This document shows, piece after piece, positions 1 to 8,837 of a stretch of 64,000 bases of DNA. Position numbers and translations under genes: made by a program. The notes under the pieces were generated by a model. The model was given only the letters and a program-made list of their open reading frames with translations. It did no database searches and had not been told where the DNA came from. Source of the DNA: CBDBND01 sp965262665 (lineage in GTDB: Bacteria > Pseudomonadota > Alphaproteobacteria > Rhodospirillales > Rhodospirillaceae); the NCBI GenBank assembly GCA_965262665.1, contig CBDHFR010000004.1:3782001-3846000 (forward strand), written 5' to 3'. The stretch's first letter is position 1. Every line of letters starts with the position of its first letter.

Positions 1-2168
1 AAGCGCTTTGACTCAAAGTTCACGTCGGTGCGAATGAACCAGTCCGCATCATTCGACAAGCTGTCCCGATAGGTGGCATTGAAGCTAAACGTATGCTTGG
101 GCTGCTTGGGGAGCTGGTTGCCGCTGACGTTGCCGCCGTTGACCAAATCTGGGTCATCAATGCCGGTCAGCAGAGCATGCTGTCCATCGTTGAAGACTTT
201 GATGGTTGAATTGGCGAGGCCATAACCGATGCCCAAGTTGACATTATCCGTTGCCGCCCAATTGGACTCGATTTCACCACCCCAGATTTCTGTTTTACCG
301 AGGTTGACGAGAATTGGTGCCGAAACGGAGGCGCCCTGCCGGTTAATCACTTCGATGATCTGTGTCAGGGCTTGGTTTGACCAGTCTATGTAATAACCGC
401 TCATGTTGAAGGTCGCGCGGCCGTCAAAAACCGTGGTCTTCAATCCCCCTTCATAGTTCCAGGATTCTTCTTCTGCAAAGGCGATCTCGCCGCTGGCCCG
501 GGCAGCCGCGAGCGTTTGATCAGACTCATCGAATAGACCGGTGTTAAAGCCTCCTGGTTTGGTGCCCTTGGAAACAAGAGCATAGAGCAAGAGATCATCA
601 CCGGCTTGATAGTCGACAATAAAGCGCGGCGCGAAGCTGGTAAACGTCACCGACTCATTGGTGTTGGTGGCTGGAGCTTCTGCCGAAATCTCATCTTCAG
701 AATACCGGCCTTCAACCGTAAACGTCAGCCGATCGGTGATTTCATATTCCAACTGGCCATAAACGGACCAGTTTTCAACACCTGAAATCACCGGAAGAAC
801 ATCATCAAAATTACCCGGGATCGGCCCGAAGCTGGTGCCGATGGTCCGGTTCTTTTCAAAGTGCTCTTCGTTGTAATAGGTGAATCCGGCAAGTCCCCGG
901 AGAGGTTGATCCGCCGGAGACGCGACCCGGGTTTCAAAAGAATAATCTTCGTAATCGTCAATGAAGGCGGCTTGCAAGAGGCCGGTACCGAAGATCGCGC
1001 GCTCACCGATGGTGTCACCGTCAAACGCTGTGGTTTCATCGTCTTTGTTATAGGCACCGCGGGCCATGACTTCCCAGCCATCCATATCCATGTCCATTTG
1101 GGCCAGGAAACGCCAGTTTTCGCGCTGCAGTCCAGGTTTGACGGGTTCGATGACGGTGCCAAAATCATTGACCAGGCCATCAACGAAATCCGGAATATTG
1201 AGAACGGCAAGACGCGGTTTGCCGGTGTTGGGATTCCGCGCTTCCAACTCTCCGCAAATCCAACCGGCTGAGGTGTCTGGTGACGTGCCGCCAGCGCTGA
1301 TCGGAATTAGACAGTTATGCTCATCCCGGCCTGCCAAAGTCCGTGGGTAGTGGCTGTCGTCCACGTCGCCGAAGCTCCCCTTGAGGGTGACTTCTACATT
1401 ATCGCTCGGTTCGAACAGGAGTTTAACTGTGAGGTCTTTGGTTTCTTCAGTGCCCAGCTTCGAGGTGTCACCCCTTGTCGGTGCGATCTGGAAAGCCGGC
1501 AGGAAAGGTAAATTAAACTTGGCGTTATTGGCCGAATTGGGCTCTAGATTGTTTTTCCACTCACCGCCGTAGTAATCCCAGTTACCGGCGATAAAGTAGA
1601 AGAGCTTGTCGTCGACAATGGGGCCGCTCATCCAGGCTGAGACTTTGTAGTCTTCGTGCGAACCCACTTTGCCGTTTAACTGTCCTTCATGCTCATCGGA
1701 CGGCCGCTTGGTGATGTAATTGATAGCGCCAGCAAATGTCGCCCGGCCAAACAAAGCGGCTTGAGGTCCACGCACAACTTCGATGCGCTCCAGCGCGTCA
1801 ATGGTGGTCGAGGCAATGGAATTGGCGACAAAAACCCCATCGACAAAGAAAGATGCGTTCTGATTGCCCAAGATTGAAGACTGTCCGCGAATGACGGGAC
1901 GGTCAAAAAACCGGCCAAAACCCTTATCCATGGCAAAACCCGCCGTGGCTTCCGCCAAGGAGTGGATATTATCGATACCTTGATCACGCAGTGATTCGGT
2001 GGTGAATGCGGTTATGGAGAGCGGAATATCCTGCAGACTCTCTGAGCGCTTACGCGCGGTGACGACGATCTCTTCCAACACCATCTGTTGAGCTGAAACC
2101 GGTGTGGCCATGGTTAGCGCAAGCGCGCAAGCTGCCGATGTTTGTAGTAAAGAAACACGCATCTTCAT
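1..2168 (-). CDS. TonB-dependent outer-membrane receptor, 5' part (runs off the left edge)
   Basis: The gene reads leftward from ATG at 2168 and stays open to base 1, giving about 722 residues without a stop. The N-terminus is a signal peptide (residues 1-26, ending PVSA before QQM), followed by a TonB box (EEIVVTARKR) and a plug domain with VIRGQS, VDGVFV and IEVVRGPQAALFGR. The part nearest the edge looks like beta-barrel strands (DADWFIRTDVNFESKR). Family knowledge: such receptors import siderophores, cobalamin, glycans or other large ligands using energy from TonB-ExbB-ExbD. The substrate cannot be read from the sequence. The peptide-type ABC importer just upstream on the same strand suggests a shared uptake route, but a 444-bp gap lies between them, so it probably has its own promoter. 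The C-terminus is not in the window. Confidence 0.93.
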   Translation of the reverse strand, partial: MKMRVSLLQTSAACALALTMATPVSAQQMVLEEIVVTARKRSESLQDIPLSITAFTTESLRDQGIDNIHSLAEATAGFAMDKGFGRFFDRPVIRGQSSILGNQNASFFVDGVFVANSIASTTIDALERIEVVRGPQAALFGRATFAGAINYITKRPSDEHEGQLNGKVGSHEDYKVSAWMSGPIVDDKLFYFIAGNWDYYGGEWKNNLEPNSANNAKFNLPFLPAFQIAPTRGDTSKLGTEETKDLTVKLLFEPSDNVEVTLKGSFGDVDDSHYPRTLAGRDEHNCLIPISAGGTSPDTSAGWICGELEARNPNTGKPRLAVLNIPDFVDGLVNDFGTVIEPVKPGLQRENWRFLAQMDMDMDGWEVMARGAYNKDDETTAFDGDTIGERAIFGTGLLQAAFIDDYEDYSFETRVASPADQPLRGLAGFTYYNEEHFEKNRTIGTSFGPIPGNFDDVLPVISGVENWSVYGQLEYEITDRLTFTVEGRYSEDEISAEAPATNTNESVTFTSFAPRFIVDYQAGDDLLLYALVSKGTKPGGFNTGLFDESDQTLAAARASGEIAFAEEESWNYEGGLKTTVFDGRATFNMSGYYIDWSNQALTQIIEVINRQGASVSAPILVNLGKTEIWGGEIESNWAATDNVNLGIGYGLANSTIKVFNDGQHALLTGIDDPDLVNGGNVSGNQLPKQPKHTFSFNATYRDSLSNDADWFIRTDVNFESKR

Positions 2169-2197
2169 GGATCTACCCCAAATTGGATAATTGGCGC

Positions 2198-2234
2198 GGT
2201 CAACGTGTGTGACCTTTGCTCGGTCTTTTGACCG
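2198..2234. promoter_or_regulatory. Two adjacent inverted repeats upstream of the TonB receptor (possible operator)
   Basis: GGTCA-N7-TGACC lies at 2198-2214 and CGGTC-TTTT-GACCG at 2221-2234, some 30-66 bases upstream of the receptor start. The 10-mer GTGACCTTTG at 2209-2218 recurs at 2329-2338. Repeated TGACC/GGTCA half-sites in a receptor promoter would fit a dimeric regulator. No regulator is identified, and the rest of the 2169-2612 gap holds no gene I can support. Confidence 0.35.
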
Positions 2235-2445
2235 ATCATTGTCCTTAAACATTGCTTTCCCTGACCTGCATCAAACCCAATGGCCTGAGACAAAGCAACT
2301 TATCATCCTCTATAACCCGCAAATCGCGTGACCTTTGGCCAATCTGCAACGACCATAATGGAGCGTCCAAGATCACATCGGGCTTGAATCAGGTTATTCA
2401 ACCCAGTTTGGTTTGGCGCTTTCAATGTCAATTTGTGCTATTATT

Positions 2446-2483
2446 CTAATGTACGCAGCGTAGTTGCATGAAAGCTACATTAG
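2446..2483. repeat. Interrupted palindrome in the receptor-ABC gap
   Basis: CTAATGTA at 2446-2453 is the exact reverse complement of TACATTAG at 2476-2483, with 22 bases between. A GTAG/CTAC pair is nested inside. It sits in an AT-rich stretch about 280 bases upstream of the receptor and 130 bases past the end of the ABC ATPase. It could be a regulator site or part of a transcript end; no T-run terminator is evident. Confidence 0.3.
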
Positions 2484-2612
2484 ATTCTATGAGATGAGCA
2501 ATTGATTTCTCCAATTATATAAATATTGGAACGTATACCTATCACACCCATTGGCACCGCGAAAAGATGACAGGGTATGGCTTTGGGCTCTGAAAGCCGG
2601 ATCGGTCGTTGC

Positions 2613-4301
2613 CTAGGCGGCGAAGGCCTTTTCCAGACTGGGCACCGCTTCCATCAGGGTGCGGGTGTACTCGTGTTCCGGCGCTGTAAGCACCTGCTCG
2701 GCGACGCCCTGTTCAACCACTTTGCTTTGATACATCACGGCGACACGATCGGAGATATGCCGCACCACAGCCACATCGTGAGAAATGAACAGATAGGTCA
2801 GACCAAACTCGTCCTGCAGGTCGAGCAATAGATTGAGGATCTGCGCCTGGACGGATACGTCCAACGCCGATGTTGGTTCATCAAGGACCAGGAGTGTTGG
2901 CCGTATGGATAGCGCCCGCCCTATGGCAATGCGTTGGCGCTGACCACCGGAAAATTCATGGGGCAGGCGGTCAATATTATCCGGGTCCAAACCCACCATG
3001 GTGCAAAGCCCGGCTGCGCGGTCTCTCAATTCGCTTCGCGAGGGTGATTTCCCCACCGTCAGCGGTTCGGTCATGATTTTCCACACCGCCCATCGTGGGT
3101 CGAGAGAGGATTGCGGGTCCTGGAAGACGATCTGAATTTCACGGCGCGTTGCGGTGTCGTGTTCGAGAATATTCTTTCCTTTGTAGATGATCTCGCCATC
3201 TGCCAATCGGTTGAGTCCGACCACTGCATTGGCCAATGACGTCTTACCGCATCCCGACTCACCCACCAGCGCCAGTGTTTCACCTTCTTTGATGCTGACG
3301 CTGACATGATCAACCGCAGTATGGAACGTCACTGGCCGGCCAAAGAAATTGTAATCTTTGGGATACCGCACCGTCCCATCATTAATTTCAAGAATGGTTT
3401 CGCCGGTGCGGGCGATGCGGTCGACAACGCGCACCTCGGCTGTAGCCTCATCCGTCGTGCCGCCTTCCAGCATGGCAGCGGCGACGGTCGCGAGCCGGCT
3501 CTTTGGCGGCTTGCCTTCCGGCAATGAGTTGAGCAACGCCTTCGTGTAAATGTGCTGGGGATTGCCGATCACTTCTTGGGTGGTTCCCTGTTCGACAAAC
3601 TCTCCCTTGTACATGACGTAAACGCGGTTGCAGAGCTGTGCAACGACTGCCAAGTCATGGGTAATGAGAAGTACTGAGGCCTTCGTCTTCTCGGCCCGTT
3701 CTTTAAGTAAGGCAAGAATTTGTGCCTGGACTGTGACATCAAGGGCCGTCGTTGGTTCGTCGGCGACGATTAATTTGGGTGAGCAGGAAAACGCCATGGC
3801 GATCATGACCCGTTGGCGCATGCCGCCCGATAGCTCGTGGGGGAAAGATTCATACGCCCGCTGCGGATCGGTGATTTTCGTGTCTTCCAGTAGTTTGAGA
3901 GATAGCGCCTCGGCATCCGCCTCGGAGATGTCTCGGTGCCGCAAAATAATGTCGTTAATCTGATCCTGAACGCGCAGAACAGGATTCAACGCCGTCATCG
4001 GCTCCTGGAAAATCATCGACACTTCGCCGCCGCGAATGTGCTGCAGCTGTTTCTCGGTCATCGCCCGGACATCGTTGTCCAATACATCAATAACGCCGGT
4101 GGGAACCCTGATTTTAGTCCGTGGCAACAACTGCAGAATATTCATGGCGGTGACGGATTTACCTGAGCCGGACTCGCCGACGACGCCGACAATCTCGCCT
4201 TCGTCAATATCGAGAGAGATGCCTTTCAACGCCTCAAACGCACCGGCCTGACTGATGAATTCAAGCCGCAAGTTCTCAATCTTTACGACAGGCTTATCCA
4301 T
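2613..4301 (-). CDS. Peptide-type ABC transporter, fused double ATP-binding protein
   Basis: This 562-residue protein holds two complete ABC ATPase domains in one chain, like YejF or a DppD-DppF fusion. The first has Walker A GESGSGKS near residue 42 and signature LSGGMRQR; the second has Walker A GESGCGKT near residue 347 and signature FSGGQRQR. Each Walker B is followed by DEPT. Both sites look competent for ATP hydrolysis. It is the last of three co-directional genes, after two permeases, with 38 bp to the preceding one. Family knowledge: such ATPases drive uptake of oligopeptides, microcin-like peptides or nickel complexes. No periplasmic binding protein is in the window, so specificity is unknown. 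Confidence 0.93.
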   Translation of the reverse strand: MDKPVVKIENLRLEFISQAGAFEALKGISLDIDEGEIVGVVGESGSGKSVTAMNILQLLPRTKIRVPTGVIDVLDNDVRAMTEKQLQHIRGGEVSMIFQEPMTALNPVLRVQDQINDIILRHRDISEADAEALSLKLLEDTKITDPQRAYESFPHELSGGMRQRVMIAMAFSCSPKLIVADEPTTALDVTVQAQILALLKERAEKTKASVLLITHDLAVVAQLCNRVYVMYKGEFVEQGTTQEVIGNPQHIYTKALLNSLPEGKPPKSRLATVAAAMLEGGTTDEATAEVRVVDRIARTGETILEINDGTVRYPKDYNFFGRPVTFHTAVDHVSVSIKEGETLALVGESGCGKTSLANAVVGLNRLADGEIIYKGKNILEHDTATRREIQIVFQDPQSSLDPRWAVWKIMTEPLTVGKSPSRSELRDRAAGLCTMVGLDPDNIDRLPHEFSGGQRQRIAIGRALSIRPTLLVLDEPTSALDVSVQAQILNLLLDLQDEFGLTYLFISHDVAVVRHISDRVAVMYQSKVVEQGVAEQVLTAPEHEYTRTLMEAVPSLEKAFAA

Positions 4302-4339
4302 GATTGTTCCGGTTTGTACTGATCGAGGCCATGTTTACC

Positions 4340-5242
4340 TTAGACATCAATGCTGGGACCTTTCTTGCGGGCCAGGCTGGCAATGCCGTCACCGACCAAA
4401 TTCATCGTCACCACGGCCGTAACGATCGCGCCGGCCGGCACCACCAGCATCCACGGCGCCCGGATCATATATTGACGGCTTTCCGCCAGCATGTTGCCCC
4501 AGGTGGGCACACCCAACGGTGCTCCCAAGCCGAGGAAAGAAAGAGCGCTTTCTGCGATGAGCAAACCGGCAAAATGAAAGGCAAAAATCACGAACAGGCT
4601 GGCCCGCACACCGGGCAGCACATGACCAAACATGATGGCCCAACGGCTGACCCCGGCGAGCCGGGAAGCCTGGACATATTCCCGTTGGAACAGGCTCGAG
4701 GCTTCGGCATAGACAACCCGCATGTAAACAACCCACGACAGGAGTCCTAAGGTCAACACAAGTGTTGAGAAGCCCTGACCAACCACGACGACCACACAGA
4801 TTAAAATCACCAAGCCCGGGAACGATTGCAGCGTGTAGACAAACTGATTGACGACAATCCTGAGCCATCCTGGTTTCTCGGCTGCAAGAAGTCCCAATGT
4901 GGAGCCGATGAACAGATTGAGCACATTCGCAGTCATAGCGCAGGCCATGGACCATTGCAGGCCATCGACCATGCGCGACCACAGATCGCGGCCCAAGTGA
5001 TCACTACCCAGGATGTACCCTTCCTGGCCCGGTGGGGTGAAGCGTTTGAGCAAATCGCCCTGCATGGGGTCATGGGTCTGCAGGAATTGCCCGAAGATCG
5101 CGATGACCGCAATGATCGTAAACAGCGTAAACGCGATGACGATTTCCACATTGGCAACTTGCCGGATCTTATCCCAGCTAAAAGATTTGCCTTCGCCACC
5201 ACCCAACAGGCCGCCGACGCGGCTGACTTTTACTTCGGCCAT
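4340..5242 (-). CDS. Peptide-type ABC transporter permease (DppC/OppC class)
   Basis: The 300-residue inner-membrane permease has a first membrane helix near residues 30-50 (IVIAFTLFTIIAVIAIFG) and then the transport domain with several helices. The EAA-type loop that contacts the ATPase reads YVQASRLAGVSRWAIMFGHVLPG. A short periplasmic stretch carries GQEGYILGSDHLGRDLWSR, typical of the DppC/OppC family. It begins 3 bp after the stop of the other permease gene, so the two are surely cotranscribed, and they should form the heterodimeric channel powered by the fused ATPase. The substrate is not defined by sequence. Confidence 0.92.
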   Translation of the reverse strand: MAEVKVSRVGGLLGGGEGKSFSWDKIRQVANVEIVIAFTLFTIIAVIAIFGQFLQTHDPMQGDLLKRFTPPGQEGYILGSDHLGRDLWSRMVDGLQWSMACAMTANVLNLFIGSTLGLLAAEKPGWLRIVVNQFVYTLQSFPGLVILICVVVVVGQGFSTLVLTLGLLSWVVYMRVVYAEASSLFQREYVQASRLAGVSRWAIMFGHVLPGVRASLFVIFAFHFAGLLIAESALSFLGLGAPLGVPTWGNMLAESRQYMIRAPWMLVVPAGAIVTAVVTMNLVGDGIASLARKKGPSIDV

Positions 5243-5245
5243 GGT

Positions 5246-6298
5246 TCAGTTTCCTTTCGTCCGCAAGCGCGGATCGAGATATTGGAAACCCAATTCCGTT
5301 ATGGCGTTGACGAGGAACACCAAAATCGCAATGCAGAACGCCAGGGCCTGAACCACCGGGAAATCCAGCGTCTGTGTGGATTCAATGAGCAGCCAGCCGA
5401 TGCCGGGCCAGGCAAAAATTGTTTCCGTGATGACTGCGCCGCCAACCAAAAACGCGAACTGTGTGCCGATCAAGGCTGCGGCGCCCAGAAGGGCATTGGG
5501 CAGGGCGTGGCGCCAAAGCAGCGATCGACCAGGCGCACCACCAGCCCTGGCCGTGCGGATGTAATCTTCCCGCATGGCTTCAGCGGTGTTGGCCGCGACC
5601 ACGCGGGTCAAGCTTGGCATCAGAAACCAGGCCAGGCTACAGGACGGCAAGATCCAGGTTTTGGATGGGATGAGAAAGATTGGGATCGACCAGTCTTCCG
5701 AAATCACCCAGTAAATAACTTCACCCCACTCCATGCCCAACGAAGGAAGCCAGCGTAAATTGACTGCAAATACCTGAATAAAGATGAGTGCGCTGACAAA
5801 ACCGGGCACACCCTGAAAAACGAAAATAATTCCTGAAACACCACGGCGTTCCATCCGTTCCGGTTTGAATCCGAGCCATGCGCCCAAGGGAATGGCAATG
5901 ATAATGGAGATCGCCATAGCCAGACTGGCAATCAGTAAAGTTGCCGGCAACATGGTCAGCACTTTACCCAAAGCCGGTTCACCGCTGGCCAACGATTTAC
6001 CGAAGTCCCCCTGCAGCAAGTTGCCCATGTAGTTCAAGTATTGGACGACCAGCGGTTTATCCAATCCGTACTGAGCCCGAATGGCTTCCAACTGCTCAGG
6101 CGTGGCATCGTTGCCGGCCAAAACCAGGGCAGGGTCACCGGCGAGACGCAACATGAAGAAGAGCAGCGTCGTCACCATGAATAGCAAAACAGCCAGACGG
6201 GTCAGATGATGGAGAAAAGGAATGAATGGTCCGATCAAGGAATCCAGACCCGTATCGTCCTGGGCGCCCGTAGGCGCTACTTCGGCGGTTGAGCTCAT
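5246..6298 (-). CDS. Peptide-type ABC transporter permease (DppB/OppB class)
   Basis: I place the start at ATG 6298 because AGGAG lies just upstream and the protein then begins MSSTAEVAPTG, giving 350 residues. The reading frame extends further upstream but that part is basic, low-complexity and not family-like. The mature part has an N-terminal helix (LAVLLFMVTTLLFFMLRLAGDP), the GLDKPLVVQYLNYMGNLLQGDFG periplasmic region described here in pieces as GLDKP and LLQGDFG, and an EAA loop YIRTARAGGAPGRSLLWRHA. It is the first gene of the importer operon. The 289 bp between it and the divergent gap gene must hold the promoters of both; I see no clear consensus there. Confidence 0.92.
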   Translation of the reverse strand: MSSTAEVAPTGAQDDTGLDSLIGPFIPFLHHLTRLAVLLFMVTTLLFFMLRLAGDPALVLAGNDATPEQLEAIRAQYGLDKPLVVQYLNYMGNLLQGDFGKSLASGEPALGKVLTMLPATLLIASLAMAISIIIAIPLGAWLGFKPERMERRGVSGIIFVFQGVPGFVSALIFIQVFAVNLRWLPSLGMEWGEVIYWVISEDWSIPIFLIPSKTWILPSCSLAWFLMPSLTRVVAANTAEAMREDYIRTARAGGAPGRSLLWRHALPNALLGAAALIGTQFAFLVGGAVITETIFAWPGIGWLLIESTQTLDFPVVQALAFCIAILVFLVNAITELGFQYLDPRLRTKGN

Positions 6299-6587
6299 GC
6301 CTCTCCTGTTCGTCTTTGTGTTGTTCTTCTTATTGGGCTTTTTAGCCAGGTCTCGTATACGACACCCAACCGGCCAGCGAACCGAAATCCGGCTCTTTGA
6401 TCGATATCTGAACATAAATCCCGTTTCACGGAACGCAAGCGAAAGCGACCCTCTTCCATGGCGTCAGGCTCCCTTGGCATGGTCCGGCCGGTGGTGTATT
6501 TCCGGGGCACTCCCGGGGACTGAGCCGTTTAGTCGCAGGATCAGATCATTCCCGGATCGCCCACGAAGAAGAAGGTGAGGAATTAGA

Positions 6588-7595
6588 ATGGCTGTTCGCG
6601 TGGCAATGAATGGGTTTGGCCGGATCGGCCGTATGGTCTTGCGGGCCCTAGCTGAGTCCGGCAGGACAGATTTCGACGTTGTGGCAATTAATGACCTTGG
6701 GTCGGCGGACGCAAACGCCCACCTGCTACGTTATGACACGGTCCACGGACCTTTACCAATGGACGTTGCCGTAAATGGTGATGTCATGACGGTTGGTAAA
6801 ATAAAAACTCAAGTTTTGGCTGAGCGAGATCCTGCCGCGCTGCCGTGGGCTGATCTTGGTATCGATATCGTTGCGGAATGCACCGGTATTTTTTCTGACC
6901 GCGATAAAGCAGCGGCTCATCTTGATGCCGGGGCCAAACGGGTTCTAGTTTCAGCACCGTCAAAAGGCGCAGACCTGACTGTCGTTTATGGTGTCAATCA
7001 CGACAAACTCACAGCCGATCATCTGGTGGTATCCAATGCGTCGTGTACGACGAACTGCCTCGCGCCGGTTGCCCATGTCCTGAATGAGTCTTTTGGTCTG
7101 AAGCATGGTTACATGACCACGGTTCATGCTTTTACTGGCGATCAGCGTACGGTCGACACATTGCACTCAGACTTACGCCGTGCCCGCGCTGCGTCCGTCA
7201 GCATGATTCCGACATCCACCGGCGCCGCACGGGCTGTTGGGGAGGTCCTTCCGGCGCTCAAAGGAAAACTGGATGGATCGGCAATCCGCGTGCCTACACC
7301 CAATGTGTCGATGATCGACTTAAAGTGTGTTCTGGATACCAAAGTTTCCGAAGACGACATTAACAAGGTGATGAAGGACGCCGCCGCTGGTGCTCTACAA
7401 GGTATTCTAGCCGTAAACGAGTTGCCTCTCGTTTCTATCGACTTTAACCATAATCCAGCCAGTTCAACCTTTGACGCGACCCAAACAAAGGTTCTGGAAG
7501 ATGATTTTGTCAGGGCGTTGTCTTGGTATGACAATGAATGGGGTTTCTCAAACCGAATGCTTGATACCTTGGGCACCATGGGGAAGCTGCTCTGA
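6588..7595 (+). CDS. gap: Glyceraldehyde-3-phosphate dehydrogenase
   Basis: This is a class I phosphorylating GAPDH of 335 residues, the usual length, which converts glyceraldehyde 3-phosphate, phosphate and NAD(P)+ to 1,3-bisphosphoglycerate in glycolysis or gluconeogenesis. The N-terminal Rossmann motif is NGFGRIGR. The active-site cysteine is about residue 153 in SNASCTTNCLAP. The TGAARAVG phosphate-binding loop and the C-terminal WYDNEWGFSNR are present. A good ribosome site (GGTGAGG) precedes ATG 6588. It is followed within 10 bp by pgk, so substrate passes between adjacent gene products of one operon. Confidence 0.97.
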   Translation: MAVRVAMNGFGRIGRMVLRALAESGRTDFDVVAINDLGSADANAHLLRYDTVHGPLPMDVAVNGDVMTVGKIKTQVLAERDPAALPWADLGIDIVAECTGIFSDRDKAAAHLDAGAKRVLVSAPSKGADLTVVYGVNHDKLTADHLVVSNASCTTNCLAPVAHVLNESFGLKHGYMTTVHAFTGDQRTVDTLHSDLRRARAASVSMIPTSTGAARAVGEVLPALKGKLDGSAIRVPTPNVSMIDLKCVLDTKVSEDDINKVMKDAAAGALQGILAVNELPLVSIDFNHNPASSTFDATQTKVLEDDFVRALSWYDNEWGFSNRMLDTLGTMGKLL

Positions 7596-7604
7596 GGTTG
7601 TGCC

Positions 7605-8795
7605 GTGCGGGGGTACCACACATTAGATGACATAAAGGTTGACGCGCAGCGCGTCCTTGTGCGCGCTGATCTCAATATTCCCCTGGACAACGGTGAGGTC
7701 GGCGATGTCACCCGTCTGGAGCGGCTGTTGCCGACTATCCGCGAATTGATCGGCAAAAACGCGCGCGTCATTTTGTTGTCTCATTTCGGCCGGCCGAAAG
7801 GTAAACCGCAGTCAGCATTGTCACTCAAGCCTGTTGCCGGGAAACTCTCCCAACTTCTTGATCAGGACATCGCCTTCGCCAATAACTGTATTGGAGACAT
7901 AGCGGAAAACACCGTTAACAGTCTGGCGTCCGGTGAGGTTGCCGTGCTTGAAAACTTGCGTTTTCACGATGGAGAAGAAAAGAACGATCCCACCTTTGCC
8001 CGGCAGCTGGCTGATTTAGGGGATATTTATGTCAATGATGCTTTCTCGGTTTGCCACCGCGCTCATGCGTCTACGGAACAGTTAGCGCATCTATTGCCCA
8101 ATGCGGCTGGCCGTCAGCTGGAAGCAGAATTAAATGCACTTGATCGGGTTCTCGGCAATCCTCGCCGCCCGGTAACAGCTGTCGTCGGAGGGGCCAAAGT
8201 AGCTACCAAAATCGCAATTCTCGGCCATTTGATCGACATGGTCGAAACCATGATTATTGGTGGCGGCATGGCCAATACATTTCTTCGTGCGCAAGGGATT
8301 GAGATTGGCGCCTCATTGTTTGAGGCGGAGCAGGTTGAGACCGCACAAAACATTCTGTCAAAAGCGGATTCAACCAATTGCGAAATTGTTCTACCGGTCG
8401 ATGCAGTGATCGCCGGCAGTTTGGCCGAAAACGTGGATACAACAACATGCAAAATTGATTCCGTCCCTCACCGGAAAATGATTTTAGATATTGGACCCGA
8501 AAGCATCACGGAATGTATTGACCGTCTCAACAAGACTGAGACCGTGGTATGGAACGGGCCTCTCGGCGCATTCGAAATTGAGCCATTTAACGTAGGAACG
8601 ATTCGCGTGGCCACCGCTGTCGCCGATTTATCAGAAGCTGGAAAACTCATTTCGATTGCGGGTGGAGGCGATACGATTGCAGCGCTGAATCAAGCTGGCG
8701 TAACCGATCGCTTCACATATAGTTCGTTGGCCGGCGGCGCCTTTCTTGAATGGCTTGAAGGCAAGGTCTTGCCTGGTGTACGAGCTTTAAGCTGA
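7605..8795 (+). CDS. pgk: Phosphoglycerate kinase
   Basis: This 396-residue cytosolic kinase transfers phosphate from 1,3-bisphosphoglycerate to ADP. Substrate-binding motifs RADLNIP near residue 20 and LLSHFGRPKG near residue 60 are intact, as are AVVGGAKVATK and the C-terminal nucleotide loop SIAGGGDT. The start is a GTG at 7605, nine bases after the gap stop. No upstream in-frame ATG fits, and the protein begins RGYHTLDDI as the family does. The gap-pgk pairing is common in alphaproteobacteria. Confidence 0.97.
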   Translation: MRGYHTLDDIKVDAQRVLVRADLNIPLDNGEVGDVTRLERLLPTIRELIGKNARVILLSHFGRPKGKPQSALSLKPVAGKLSQLLDQDIAFANNCIGDIAENTVNSLASGEVAVLENLRFHDGEEKNDPTFARQLADLGDIYVNDAFSVCHRAHASTEQLAHLLPNAAGRQLEAELNALDRVLGNPRRPVTAVVGGAKVATKIAILGHLIDMVETMIIGGGMANTFLRAQGIEIGASLFEAEQVETAQNILSKADSTNCEIVLPVDAVIAGSLAENVDTTTCKIDSVPHRKMILDIGPESITECIDRLNKTETVVWNGPLGAFEIEPFNVGTIRVATAVADLSEAGKLISIAGGGDTIAALNQAGVTDRFTYSSLAGGAFLEWLEGKVLPGVRALS

Positions 8796-8837
8796 TGACA
8801 AACGACGGCCCGCACGCGATTTACTTAAAGTGCAAGT

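Noticed and set aside
2169..2612. Cobalamin riboswitch upstream of the TonB receptor
   Set aside because: The conserved B12-box and core sequences are not visible.
4826..5758. Plus-strand 310-codon frame across the ABC permease genes
   Set aside because: Composition is His/Gln/Arg-rich without family motifs; both minus-strand permeases are well supported there.
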